Assembly: GCA_021399435.1 (NCBI GenBank)
Contig: JAJTUP010000003.1
Location: 1,364,001 to 1,428,000 of the forward strand
Source of the DNA: Diaporthe sp. PMI_573
Lineage: Eukaryota > Ascomycota > Sordariomycetes > Diaporthales > Diaporthaceae
Direction of reading: 5' to 3'
DNA: 64,000 nucleotides
Shown here: positions 45,405 through 57,802 of the stretch, piece after piece
Layout of the letters: each line of letters begins with the position of its first letter
Position numbering within the stretch: the stretch's first letter is position 1
Notes under the pieces: model-generated
Databases searched by the model: none
The model's input: only the letters and a program-made list of their open reading frames with translations
Told to the model about the DNA's origin: nothing
Position numbers and translations under genes: made by a program

Positions 45405-47022
45405 GACCAGGTTGTTGGAACAAATGAAGTAGGCAGAGGAGAGTCCCTAGGGATGAATTTGCATGTACGGGGTGTATTTTGGATTTGGCACGCAAGAGGG
45501 TCCGAAATAGATATTCCGCTCAATAGAAAACGCGCAGCAGGAGCGGACCCTCACACAGTAATGTAAAGGCATTGCGATTTTTAAATACAGCCATTGCATG
45601 CTCTCCGTATTGACGTGCTAGCCTACCGCTTTGGGTACGCTGAGGGAGCTACTAGGAAAAGTTTCCTCTCACCGATGGATCGTATGATTTCTTGTGGAGC
45701 TGGTCATGCTATCAGCTTCCAGGGAGGAGACTTAGATCTGGGGACTTGATCTGTCACAATTGATTCTCTAGTTTTTGCGACAGTCAATGGGCTCTAGCGT
45801 CTGGATGGGTCGACAGAATCTCCAGATCGTTTAGCAGAACAGATCTCTCACCGGATAGCCGCCTTGAGAGAACATGCCTGATGGTCCAGAACGTGCAAGG
45901 AACAATTAAGGCGACAGGAGTCAGCTGGGGCACGGAAATCGGAACCATTGAGGTTGTGTCAGGTGTCACATTCTCGTGAATCGAAGTTTTTGATTGATCT
46001 AGCTCAGAGCTTCTCTGGCAATTGCCGCAGCGCAGAGGACAGTGACGTCGGCTCGGTTCGGGCATCCACAACGCTGGGGACCACAATGTTCTCATTCGAG
46101 CCGCCCTACAGGGTCCTAAACGAGCCCACCGACCAACCTCAGGGTCCAAAATTCACACGGACCTCGGGATCTGACTGCTTTTTAACGGTGCAGCCCTGAG
46201 CTCCCCCAACTGAGTCCAAAGGGGCAATGGTCTGGGGGTGCGGACCCCTGCCGCAAGATTTGCCTTTTCCGCAATTTTCCCACGGGCAGATCGTATGATG
46301 TGAGTCGGGGTTGGAATCAGGGCTGAAGAACAACCTCGCCATTCCTGACATCCTGTGTGACCCAGGCCGCCGGGAATGCCGGAGGCTGCTAGGGCATTCC
46401 TTCTCTATGTCTTGCAGCTGCTTTGGATGCCAATTTCCGGCGGTCGCGTGCTGAGATTAGAGGCTTACTGGGCGCTTAGCGACGGTGTCACAAGGACTTC
46501 CAAGGTTTTACCGCCTCGCCTCTTGTGTGCGAGAATTTTCAAGCAGAGCTTTGCTTTTGCATGACAGAAGCAATAACCTGCCAAAACTCCTGTTCGTCCA
46601 AACTTAATCCTTTTATTGAGGGCAAATGTCTTTATTTGCGATATTTCCACACTACGCTACATGCCGCGTGGCTGTGCCTCCGCGAAGTGGTCGCCAGAAC
46701 CGGCCCTGATCAACCCTCGCAGTCAGGTGCAACTGATGCAATGCAGACAAGAGCAGCGTTGTCTGCACCACTGCTTCGGCAGGGTCCGCTGCAATCTATC
46801 TTCGAATGCCTGAATGGCCAGCCGAAAGCACGGCCGAGGGAATGGAAGCTCCGCACGGAGAACTCTCTAGGCCCGGACAAGCATTCCAATCCACCTGGGG
46901 ATATGTGGGGTGAAACGTGGACAATTCCGGTAAGGTTGGGCCGAAAACATCCACAGAGCGGGTGGAAACGGTACGAAGCCGGGGAAAGCCCGGAGTCTTG
47001 GCCTCTTATGAGCTCAATCACA
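45405..47022. other. 1.6-kb region without a supported gene
   Basis: It includes the flavohemoglobin promoter and several ORFs of 60-176 codons (the longest at 46525-47055) that lack domains or convincing composition. The longest runs into the repeat element, which argues against it being a gene. Confidence 0.4.
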
Positions 47023-47447
47023 CACATTGTTACAGAGACACAGCCACATTCTTAAAGATTTCGAGAATGTCATTACACAGCCCCTGTGGCTTGCCTGCCT
47101 TCCACCTAGTTATATTCTATAGGAGGGTATTCCGCAGGGGGTTCTTCCATATAAAGTTTTTCCTACGCGTTGGTCTCCTGTAGGATGTTATTCTATAGAC
47201 ATGACACCCTCCTGTAGTTCAACCACCTGGTGGATACCCTCCTGTGGAATACCCTCCTATAGGATACCCTCCTATAAGATACCCTCCTGTGGGATACCCT
47301 CCTGTGGGATTCCCCTTTGGAATGTCTTCCTATAGGTTACCCTCCTATGGGATAATCGCCTATAGGTTACCGTCCAGCTTAAGCGAGTTGCTTGGTCTAT
47401 AGGAGGTTGGATAGTGAGCACTGCCCAGGTGGTTCACCACACGAGAC
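47023..47447 (-). repeat. Dispersed CCTATAGGA-core element, copy 5
   Basis: Reverse orientation. End B is CACATTGTTACAGAGACACA then GCCACATTC, followed by CAGCCCCTGTGGC. The core has about 15 units, many in the form ATACCCTCCTATAGG. The end A side shows AGTGAGCACTGCCCAGGTGG and TTCACCAC, matching copy 1, but the terminal CGCTACGCGG block is deleted. Confidence 0.85.
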
Positions 47448-47710
47448 TCTTATCGACGTCGTGGACGATTCCTTGCTTCAGGAGGGTATAATTTGAGTCT
47501 AGTCAATTTGAGTCGGTGCCTTGGTTGCCCTCCATGCCCAAGTCTTCGGTTCTCAATCAGACCAAGCTTTAGTCAAATAATCATACAGCAACAAGTTTGA
47601 GAATCTACGATCTGACGTTTCAATGGCTTCAAGCAATCATAATGGGGACAACGTGATGAGTTAACATGAATTACATTTGGGCATTGCATTTGCCATGTTT
47701 ATCCTGGTAG

Positions 47711-50700
47711 CTATCTCGACCAGCCTTCTACGAACCTCATATACTTCGGGTTCTGGCTGGGAGGCGTGCTACTATCCAATACCTCCCTTGCCGGCAATAC
47801 AGGATCATCTTGCGAAGTACCACTGTGCACCTCAATCTGCAAGCCCGTTGGGCAGTTGTCAGGATTTCGCCTTACAGCATCAATGACCTGCTGAATATCG
47901 ACAGGGATGATTTCAGCAGCCTTGCTCGAGGCTTCTGGCCGTGGAGGGCCTTCCAAAACGCCTGTCCTGGGAGTAAGTCGGTGGTGCTTTACGTCTACCC
48001 CAGCAGCCGCCAGCCCGGCGGACACCAGGCCAGCCCTGGCGCTGAGCGTCTGCGTTCGGCTTGTCCTGCTCTTTCTGGTGAAGGCTTTGTTGCGCTGCTC
48101 GCCCTCGTTATGCACGTGTAGGAAGTCTTCGAAGAACTCTTGGTCTCCCGCGAGCGTGGCCTTGACCCAACGCCACTGCATGCGTCTTGCTCGGCGCTCC
48201 TCGTCCTTTTCGTCATAATACTCCTCACCGGGTTCTCTTTCCTCCTCGCTTTTCTCTGCATCCTTGGCTTTAGACTTCTTCTTCTCAGCCTTTTTCTTTC
48301 TCATGACCCTGATCGGTGTCAAAAGGGGCGAGAGCTTGTGGCCTATCACGACCACGACCTGGTCAGGTACTAGTCTGATTAACGCTCCAATTGGGAGGAC
48401 CAGGAAGCCGAACAGGATCGAGAAGCCCCACTGAGTGGGAGTGATGGGCGCAACTTGGAATGCCTCTCCGCCTTTGAGCACTATGGTCACTTGACCAGCG
48501 ATTGTGAGAGCTTGCACCCCGAGGAACCAAGGATTGCGGAGAATGCCCTCGTAGATATGCAAGTTATTATCTACACGTCGACAGCTAGTTATTGAATTAT
48601 TAGTAAAGATATGTTTCTACATGGTGCAAGCATACATGCTGCGTCGCCGCTCGCCCGGACATTGAGAGTGGCCACTTACTTGGACTGATTGAACAGGCAT
48701 ATCATCATATACGTATTCCAGACAAAGGTCTGGAGCTGATCCCTCTCATATGCGGTAGAGGTTGGGAAGAACCTGTGTCCAGCGTAATGAAGCACGAAGA
48801 TAACCGTGAGCTGGTAGATGGTCTGTCCGAGAATCATCTTCCACATCTGTATCGAGATGATCGACGCATTTCGAGGCTCGGGACGTCTTTGCAACGCGTC
48901 TCGGCTCGGGTCGCCGGTGGACAAGGCCAGTGAGGCGAAAATGTCCATGATAAGGTTCAGCCAAAGCATTTGAATAACGGCAAAAATGGACGAGTCTGGT
49001 CCAGCGACAAGAGTGGAGACGATGGTTAAAACAGCCGCAGTGATGTTGATAGTCAGTTGGAACTAAGGGGTTCGTTGTGAAGTCAGCTAGCCACTCATAG
49101 ATGTGTAGAGAAGCCAATGACCGGACTTGGGGCGCGGTTTGTGCAGTCGACGCACCTGGAGGAATTTCTTTGAAGCATCGTTCACCATCCTGCCCCAAGC
49201 AAGCGCTCGAACAATGCTCCGGAAGTTGTCGTCCAGCCTATTCAGGAAGTCAGTTTCACACTCCTAAGTAACATCGCGACTGGTGTCCTACAGTATAATG
49301 GAGCTGGCTTCTTTTGCGATCTCCGTTCCCGATATTCCCATAGCAAATCCGACGTCGGCCGCCTTCAGTGCAGGAGCATCATTGGTCCCATCACCTGTCA
49401 CTGCGATCGTTTCACCCATGCGCTTCAGGTGTTGAACAAGGACCTGCTTGTCCTCCGGGCTCGATCTCGCCAGAACTTGTAATCTTGGTATCACAAGATC
49501 AAGCTGTTCGTCGCTGAGCTGTCTGAATGTCGGCCCATCCATAGCAATCCCGCCAGCTGTGTAGATGCCACTCTCGATGGCTATGGACTTGGCGGTAAGG
49601 AAGTTGTCGCCGGTGACCATTCTAACAAACACCCCGGCGTCCTTGCACTGCCGCACTGATTCAATCACCTCGGGCCTGAGCGGGTCGCGGATGGCAAAGA
49701 GACCGAGGAATGTCATGTTTTCGCTGAAGAGATTGGCGAAGCTCACTGCTTCCGTCTTGCCCGACCTGCCCCCCTTGTCACTCATCGGTGGCGTATCGAA
49801 GTCTCGATATGCGAGTGCGATCACCCGGAGCTTGTCGGCGGCGTAAGCCCTTGTCAACTGAGCGAGCCAGTCTCGCGTTGCAGCCGTCATGTCAGTTGTC
49901 GTCAGCCCTTCGTATGGGTCCTTGAGAGCGGTTGAACAATTCCCTAAGACGACCTCTGCCGCGCCCTTTGCAAGCATGCGGTACCTGCCATCATCTAGCT
50001 TGACCATGCAAGCCATCCACTTCAGCGTAGAGTTGAAGGGGAACAGCTCAACCACGTTTGCGTTGGTCCGTTCCTCTGATACCGGTCCCATACCGAGATG
50101 CTGACGACCGTACTTGAGAAGAGCTGTCTCCGTGCTGGATCCGACGAAGTCCCCTGTTCCGGCGCCATCGCCCTCAAATGCAGTTGAGTTGAGCACAACG
50201 CTATGCTTAAGGAGCGTCTTTACCTCTTTCGAGAGTCCTTCTGCCAGCTTGGCAGAACTCTGAACCTTGGATTCTTCGGCTTCTGTCGAGGTCGTGCCAG
50301 CATCATCACTAAATTGAGACTCTCCCACGACTCCCGTAACAACAGTCATGTCGTTCGTCGTCAGTGTGCCGGTTTTGTCGGAGCATACGGTTGTCGCATT
50401 TCCCATGATTTCGCAAGACCGAAGAAGTCTCACCAGGTTGTTGTCCTTCAGCATCCTCGTTGTTGCAAAGGCAAGGGCCACAGCGACGGCAAGCGACAGC
50501 CCCTCTGGAACTCCAATAACCACGAGGTTCACAGCCAGCATGAAGATATCCAGGAACTGCTCGCCTTTTTCTTGCGGTGTGAGGTGGTCCAAATCACCTC
50601 TTCCCAACTGCACGAGCCATTGAATAAACAGAATCAGGAAGAAGATGATACCAATACCAAAACCGATAAAAATGAGGTACTTGGCAAGTCGGCCAAGCTT

Positions 50701-51950
50701 CTGCTGCAGCGGCGTTTCCTCAACATCAGCCCGGAGCGAAAGTTGCATTCTTCCGTGTGTAGAGCTATTACGTATCAGCCACCTGCTACGGAGCTTAAAG
50801 TGATGCATTCTGGAACATTCCAAAACACAAAGGATGTTGATCGGTATAGGGAGAAGAGTTGTGCTTACTTGGGTCCCACGGCTAAGACAAGGAAGTCGCC
50901 AACGCCATGCACAACGCGAGTGCCGCCAAAGATGAAGGGGTCGCTATCTTTCCCGCGGCTGTTCTCGTGGATGAACGCCGCTGGGGTCTTGTCAACCAGG
51001 TCCGACTCACCCGTCATAGGGCTCTCATCAGCTTGTATGCCAAATCCATCCACCAGTACACCATCAACGGGCGCCACCTCACCGGCCTCAACGCGTAAGA
51101 GGTCCCCCACGAGAAGGTCGAATACGCTGATGGTGACGTGCTTTCCTGATCGCATGACCGTAACTGTCCGCTCCTCCTTCTTCCGGTTGAGCTTCTGGAA
51201 CTTGTAGTTCTTGTGGTAGTCATTCAATGCCTGCACAAGAATAATACAAATAATGGCCGCGACTATAGTCACACTTTCGACCCATTCGAGACTCGAGCCC
51301 TGCTCGCCGCCCTTTTGCTGGATCTGCACAGCCTGGTAGATACCAAGAGCCAGGGACACAGTCGCAGATGCCATTAGCAGGAAAATAAGCTTGTCGTTCA
51401 TGGCGAGCCAGCACAACTGAAGGAACGACCTCTGCCTCGGCGGCGGGAGTCTGTTTTCCCCGAAGACACGACGCCGGTCCGAGTAACCCCTGTTCTCTGC
51501 GTGCTCGAGACGCAGCTGCTCCGCGAGGCTGTGAATTCCGTGGCCCTCGCTATGGCTCGGGCGGCGCGGCGCGTCGTGATGTTGCACTTGCAGCTTGGGG
51601 TCGGGCGTCAGGATGCTGCTGCTGCTCTCCTTGCATACGCTTTGGGGTGAGATGAGGCCGTCCAGCACGTCCTCGTCCAAGCTCAGCCCAGACGTGGCTT
51701 CGGTGCGCAGCCCGTAGGCGAGCCCTGTCAGCCCGCCGAATGCCTGAAGCGCGGTGGCGCTCCGCGCGACGGCGAGCTTGTGCAGGTGGCCGGGCGCGAA
51801 GGCGAAGGGGTTGTCGGGAACATTGTCATCGCTGTTTGCGGTGAAGTCAATCTCGAACTTCGGGGCGTGTTTACGGCTTGCGGGTGGCTCAGGCTGAACA
51901 ACGTTGTCATTGGACTGCGAGGGCGATGTTGACGTCTTGTGGTCAGTCAT
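47711..51950 (-). CDS. P-type Ca2+-transporting ATPase, PMC1/vacuolar type
   Basis: Five exons (complement of 50869..51950, 49292..50764, 49156..49237, 48680..49062, 47711..48584) give 1297 aa. Landmarks run in order: a long cytosolic N-terminus, the actuator-domain sequence QADESPMTGESD, M4 with VIGVPEGLSLAVAVALAF, the phosphorylation motif CSDKTGTLT (Asp codon 50377-50379), and the hinge TGDGTNDAPALKAADVGFAMG. M5-M10 follow, including FQLTINITAAVLT, MLWLNLIMDIFASLAL and IPIGAL-type helices. The order and the TESDL motif identify a P2B (PMCA/Pmc1) pump that clears cytosolic Ca2+ into the vacuole. A highly charged C-terminal tail (KKKAEKKKSKAKDAEKSEEE) resembles a regulatory region. Each splice junction keeps the frame and restores conserved sequence such as GPNSTHGRMQ. 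Confidence 0.93.
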
Positions 51951-53394
51951 CTTGGTGCTGACATCTCGCGTGGCACAAGGACGTCGAGACCCTCAACCGG
52001 CTGGGACGGCTGGGAAGTGGATCAAGCAACAGCTAAGTACTATGTAGGTCAAGAGAGTCTAGAATCCCAAGAGAGGGTCGGCAAGCCCGAGATGCTGCCA
52101 AGTCACGATCTTCACCACTGATCGTGTGCGCTCCTGCATGCGAACCCGCCGGGGCCAGCCAGCGCAGCGCCATGCGGTCCCATCAGGTCTATCTGGCCAC
52201 ACTGCCCAGACAAAGAGCGGTACAAGTGACGTGGTGAGGCTCTCGGCGCAGTCTTTTGTTCCCTGCTGGGTAAAGGCGCCAAGACCGGCCAAGACATGCC
52301 TGCACGTTGCCCCAGCCGCCACCGTACCGGGGCACAGTCCCATTCACATTCTTGACCCTCAGACCCTCCGCCACAATGGCCTCGTTGCATTGTGGAATGG
52401 AACAGCACGGCAATTGAGTCATCAAGGCTCGGAGAAAACAGGAGATACCGAAGAGCGAGCCAGAGCCGTGAATATAATCAAGAAGCCCGCCAATGTGGAA
52501 GTCCGAGGCGGAGTCCCAGGTCGTAAGCCGACCGATCAGCTCGGGTTGGAGCACTGCCCCTCCGTGTCTTGGCCCGATTTTGTCTCCGCGTTGTAGTGGT
52601 TCTTTTGTGGGTCTATGATTTTTTCTGCAGATCTTCAGCTTATCTGCACTGAACTTGAGAGAAAAGATGGGAAGGCCATCGAGCATGAATTCAAGCATCA
52701 ACTGCATCGAATGACCCCATCTCGGAAACTAATTTAACCCAATCCTTCGAGCTGGGGGCGGAGAAAGCTACATGCCTCGCATCGAGAGGTTGGTTGGGGG
52801 TCTCGGAGGGCAGCTACAACCTAGATCTGGCTATGACAGTGCCCTTCGGTTTGACCTCACCGTGATTTGGTTACAGAGAAGAGCTCTAAAAAATTGACAA
52901 CAATGAACAATAAGCCTGAAACAGGTCTCAGGTGGGAGGGAGAGAAAAAAAAGCAGTCATCCGGTGCTGTCGAGCGAACGAGATTTGTCGGACCATGAGA
53001 CCGATCCTGGTGTATAAAGACGGTGAGACTGGGCCGTCCCTGTGCGACTCCACCTGTAGACATGGGTGACTCGCTGTGCTCGAGCATTTCAGGGTTGGTC
53101 TCGCACTTAGAATACTAAACGAAAGCCTGACGTGAACATCTGTCATCCAATATTGATAGAATGGATTCTTTTACCCTAAAGTTGTTATACGTTTGCCGAC
53201 TCGAGTCATTTCCAGGCTGTTTGTTTTCCCCCAAACCTCACTTCACCAGCGGGATCCAGGGCAAGCCGGCCGAGGGGCCGGACCCGACAGCTAGCGTGTT
53301 CGAAAAGCTAAATGAGAAGCAGAGTCACATCCACCTGGAAAGCCAACCACCCTTTTCTCCACCCGCTCACGCTCCTATGAATTAACCAACTACG
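51951..53394. other. Intergenic, Ca2+-ATPase promoter side
   Basis: 1.4 kb with no supported gene. A minus-strand ORF of 172 codons (52189-52707) has no recognisable feature. Confidence 0.4.
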
Positions 53395-53697
53395 GGAAAC
53401 CCCCTTATGGAACCATCTCCTGTGGGTCACACTACTGTGGGATATCCTTCTGTGGGACACTACTAAAAAGTGGTGGGCGGAATAGGGGGGTAGGCGGAAT
53501 CTGGGTGCAGTTGCGTTATGTAATACCTGGGTGCAATACCCTCCAGCTGTAGGAGGCCATCTGATAGGAGGTTATTCGTTAGGAGGTCATTCCATAGGAG
53601 ATTATTCAATAGGACGTTATTCCACAGAAATTTATTTATAGGAACAGTGAGCATTGCCTAGATTATCTACTAAATAGATGCTGTGGCCGTACTCGAG
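53395..53697 (-). repeat. Dispersed CCTATAGGA-core element, copy 6
   Basis: Reverse orientation. The core carries units such as GGTTATTCGTTAGGAGGTCA; a GC-rich non-repeat segment at about 53465-53540 interrupts it. It ends with CAGTGAGCATTGCC and GATGCTGTGGCCGTACTCGA. End B is not clear. End A lacks the CGTAGCGGACACC portion. Confidence 0.75.
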
Positions 53698-54188
53698 TGA
53701 CTGAAATGGACGAAAATCAGGGAACATATTTATACCGTTTGCGAGGTCCTCAGAAGTTCTGACAGGTACCCTTCGGCGAAAAGACAGGCTAATTTAAGAT
53801 AGATGACACCAAGAGCAAATGAGCCTACAAACTGGCCTCTGACTCAACTGCAATCGAAACTCTGGTGCAAGAGAGGCAGGGAAGTCGTCTTTGGAAATGG
53901 TACATGACCGACATTACGGACGGTAGCGGGCTGACCAGGGGGCTAGGAATTGGCGATTCTATTCTTGGTAGTATAAAGACATCAATGATTCAGCAGCTGT
54001 GCAAGAACTAGAGAAGTCTTGCAGATCGGACTAAAGGATGTAGCTCGTCAGTTTTGTGATCATTGTTCGTAAAAGGTTTCGCAACATGAACAGAGGCAAG
54101 CTACAACAATTGGTTTGTGATAGCTTTGAGATAAGAAAAACTCCTAACAATAGCCTCAGTGCGTGAAACCCACCCTTTTTCTGTACGC
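53698..54188. other. Intergenic, nothing recognised
   Basis: About 490 bp between repeat copy 6 and the adenylate-kinase-like gene. Confidence 0.35.
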
Positions 54189-55182
54189 ATGCCTTGGCCT
54201 CTAGGCAGGGTCTCCTTCAAGAAACTTGGATATAAGCCAATGGCTCTTGATGCGCAGCGAAGCCAAAAGCATCATCTACCGAGGGTCAAAGCCTCCAGAT
54301 CGACACAGCAGACAAGCCGCTCACAAAAGCACAATTCAAAACTCATCCCAAGGGCGAGATTTAAAGATTTCGCGAAGATGGAACTCATTCGCCAGTGTTT
54401 CGTGGTGCTGCAGGAGGGATCTTTCGCAGGCATGTTCTCCAATATGTGTGGTCCACGCAACTCAGTCGCCAAATATCCGCTACAGCTCGACTCAAGTGAC
54501 ATTGGATCAGAAAATACCACAACTACATATCAATCAGATGATATAACGGCGTTCCACGGAGTATGCGACGGCTGTGGTCGGAGCTTGAACCCGCCAGGCT
54601 TCATTGTATTCGTCCTAGGCGCTCCAGGCACTGGCAAAGGCACTCAGTGTGCGTTCCTAGCTCGAGAATTTGGCTTTCGCCATCTATCCTATGGGGACCT
54701 CTGTCGGAGTCTCAGAAAGGATCCAAGTTCTATTGTTTCTAGACTTGATGTGAAGAAGGGGTCGAACAATCCTGCTGTGCCAGACGACCTGGGTGCGTTG
54801 GCTGGCCTGGAGGAGATTGGCACTAAGCCTGGCTGCCGCTGGCTGTTAGATGGCTTTCCAAAACGCGTCAAGCACCTCACAGAGTTTTTGAAATTGATGC
54901 CTACTGCCTCTCTCACACTCATTTTTAATTGTCCCGAGGACGTTTCAATCCACAGGGTTGCCAAGCGTGGCAAAATGGCTGGACAGCGGGCAAGACCGGA
55001 GGATTTGGACTCAGATATTTTAAGACACCGTATCATGGATTCTCAAAAAGAACATGGTACCAATTCAACGGGTCCTTCGGGAAAGACTGATAAAGTTTGT
55101 AGAGATCGACACAAACCGACCAGAGGACCTGATCCAGGAGGAGCTGAGACAAATCATGTCTTCGGCTTCTCTTGCACCATAA
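54189..55182 (+). pseudogene. Adenylate/UMP-kinase-like gene, apparently frameshifted
   Basis: The P-loop FVLGAPGTGKGTQCAFLARE, the substrate segment LSYGDLCRSLRKD and the WLLDGFPKRVKHLTEFLKL strand identify a nucleoside monophosphate kinase; NCPEDVSIHRVAKRGK and GQRARPEDLDSD form the LID region. After HRIMDSQKE the frame changes. The expected C-terminus (RLIKFVEIDTNRPEDLIQEE) continues in the +1 frame and stops at 55180-55182. Removing one A from the A5 run at 55045-55049 would restore both frame and family spacing. The unmodified frame runs on to 55238 with unrelated sequence. The N-terminal 130 or so residues before the kinase domain are not conserved, so the true start is uncertain (ATGs at 54189, 54241, 54379). 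Either a decayed copy or a sequencing error is possible. Confidence 0.75.
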
Positions 55183-55238
55183 CAGAGACATACAAACTTG
55201 TGTCTGCCACCTTTCGGGCGCATTCATTCATGAGATAG

Positions 55239-55913
55239 AGAAAACCTTTGGGTTAAATATGACAATAGCTGGTTGACTGCTGGTATTTAGATGACACAGG
55301 ATTGAGTTGGTACTACTGCATAATTACATTTAACTATTTCAAGAGCCAGAAGACTGAACAAGGCAGAATAGGGTTAGAAAGCTGTCAACGTGCATCTCTG
55401 AGCCTGGGAGCACAATAAGATCCGAGGCCCAACGGTCCAGGCTTCTCACGGCCGTGCTTTCCATGCTAAGGGTGTCGCCGGATCTAGGTAGCGTCTAGTG
55501 ACTGCTGCCTGTCTAGTTTTGGTGCTAAGTAGGGGAAAGACAGACGCACGGTCCATCGAGTCTTTGTTTACGACGACGCCGACCTTCGCAATTCTTTTCT
55601 CGGCAAAGCCCAATATCCGGAGCTGCTGTAGATCCCTAGCTTACTACTAGATTTATGGATTTTCGACAGCTCTAGCCTTGGCCCTCGCCAGCACGGTGGT
55701 AGCGGGTGCTCAAGAGCGATGGACACGGACCCGTAAAAGCTGACCATCTCCGCAAAGATGACGCCTAGATGCCCTTTCAAAATGCACGGGTAGCCCAGTT
55801 CCTCGTCACATTGGCAATATTTGCAGGCTGAGTTTGACTCTCTGTTTCCGACACCGTGTCGAGGCCATATACCTGAGCACCTACTCAAACCTACCTTTAG
55901 AATTCAACGCAAA
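55239..55913. other. Intergenic, nothing recognised
   Basis: About 675 bp upstream of the CFEM receptor gene. ORFs here lack support. Confidence 0.35.
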
Positions 55914-57802
55914 ATGGACACGAATGGTACCGTCGTGCCGGTATGCGGTGTAAGTAGAAGTTTGCAGCTCGCACCTCGGAGTCGACGGTTGTATTGACAT
56001 GCTCCTCATCATAGATCGACTGCCTTTTCACTCTATTGCATGTATCCTCCTGCCCTCCGACAAACCATACTTGCCTCTGTGCAGATAAAACATACACGAA
56101 GGCTGTCACGGATTGTGTAATAGGAAACTGCACAGTAAAAGAAGGCCTCTGTAGGACCACCGCAACCATCGTTGGTATCCAAAGCTTGTTGCAGCCAGCT
56201 GACGCGAGTACAGTAATGAAGAATTTCACAGTAACCCAATGCGACCACTATGAAAACGCTACGAAGTCAAGCCTGTCCGTGGCTTTTCTCGTACTTTTCT
56301 GCATCGAGGCAGTATTCTTCCTACTAAGGGTACTATGCCGAGCATTAAAATTGTCCACCGGGGGTTGGGATGATCTCTCCATAACAATCGCCTTCGCCGG
56401 TTCCGTTGCAATGATTGTAGGCCGTGTGTTGCAGGGGAAGTTGGGAATGGGTCGCGACATCTGGACGTTGACGCCCGACGAGATCACCCAATTTATCAAG
56501 GTCTTCTACGTATTCGGGGTCATATATGCATTCACCTTGGGACTTATCAGGATGTCGATATGCTTCCTTTACCTACGGCTATTCCAAGATGAGAAGGTCC
56601 GCCGACTTATTTGGGCAACGCAGATATTCAACGCCCTTGTCATTGTTCTTTCCTTTATTATCTACTTGCTACACTGCCGCCCGCTGAGTTATTATTGGAC
56701 TCGGTGGGATGGTGAACACCAGGGAACCTGTTTCAACTTCAGCGATATGGCCTACGCGCATGCGGGCATCAACATTTCGTTAGACATCTGGATGCTTGCT
56801 CTACCTTTCTGGCAAATCATGAAGACAGAGATGTTGCCCAGGAAAAAATTGCAAGCCCTTGTGATGTTCGGATGCGGAATTTTGTAAGTTTCAGGTTTAT
56901 ACCTACCCTCCCCCCTCCCAACAAAAGAACAAGCCGTAAGCAGTGGGTATTGGGCTCATGTTGTGTCAGAGTACATCGCTAATAAACTCTTACACCTGAC
57001 TTCACAGCTTAACCATAGTCAGCATAATGCGTCTACAATCTCTCATTCTACTCGCCAATAACACAAACCCTACAAGTAAGCATATTGGCTATCACTTGAT
57101 TTCTCTTAAAGTGGCCTGATACGGCGCAGTATCTTCCTGCTGATTTCGCTTTCAAACCTGTGATGGCTAACACACGACCATCCTACAGAAGACTTCACCT
57201 GGGTCGCTACCTGGTCAATCGTGGAGATTACCGTGGGTATAATTGTTGCCTGTCTACCAGCCTCACGGATCATCATTCTGCGTTACCTACCGAATAAGCT
57301 GTCCGAGGATTTGTCACGTTTCACGAACAAATTTAGAGTCACATCGGATCGAAGCTTCAAAGGAAGGTCCACTGCCACACGGGACAGTGGGAAAAGGGGA
57401 AGTCAGGTGCAGCCGTCAACACGACTGTGGGATACGTCTTGTCTCGACCCGCGGCACGCCTGTTCAACAACAGTCTCAGTCAGCTCGCCTGCGGGGTCAA
57501 CTACTTTTCACCAAGCCACGGCTTTTTCGAGTATCGCGTTCGAGATTGGCGGGCGAGAGTCAGAGTTACCGCTAGGCGTGGGTGCTCATGAACCGCAGCC
57601 TGTTGCGCCTTCGCCTTGGAAGTCGTCGGTTCCTAATAAACAGCATCACCAAACCTCTATCTCGAGACCGAATGCTAGGCGAATATGGTCGGGCCAGCAC
57701 ATCGATCCATGTATCGAGCCCCGGCCTGTGATGGGCACGTCAAGATCGATATCTGATGGGGAGACCGAGGAGGCAGAACTGTCAGGTACCGAGAGCGCGT
57801 AA
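55914..57802 (+). CDS. CFEM-domain PTH11-like receptor
   Basis: Four exons (55914..55949, 56015..56883, 57008..57075, 57189..57802) give 528 aa. Exon 1 supplies the first Cys (VVPVCG), and the CFEM domain continues as IDCLFTLLHVSSC, then CLCADKTYTKAVTDCVIGNC, so the eight-cysteine pattern is visible across the splice. Seven hydrophobic helices follow: LSVAFLVLFCIEAVFFLLRV, SITIAFAGSVAMIVGRV, VFYVFGVIYAFTLGLIRM, TQIFNALVIVLSFIIYLL, the NISLDIWMLALPFW helix, LVMFGCGIFLTIVS and IVEITVGIIVACLP. A long Ser/Arg-rich cytosolic tail ends the protein. PTH11-type receptors act in surface sensing in plant pathogens; the role here is inferred. No classic signal peptide precedes CFEM, a common situation in this family. 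Confidence 0.9.

Noticed and set aside
46525..47055. 176-codon plus-strand ORF
   Set aside because: No domain, mixed composition, and its 3' end runs into repeat copy 5.
52189..52707. 172-codon minus-strand ORF
   Set aside because: No recognisable motif, start context or splice support; it lies in the Ca2+-ATPase promoter side.
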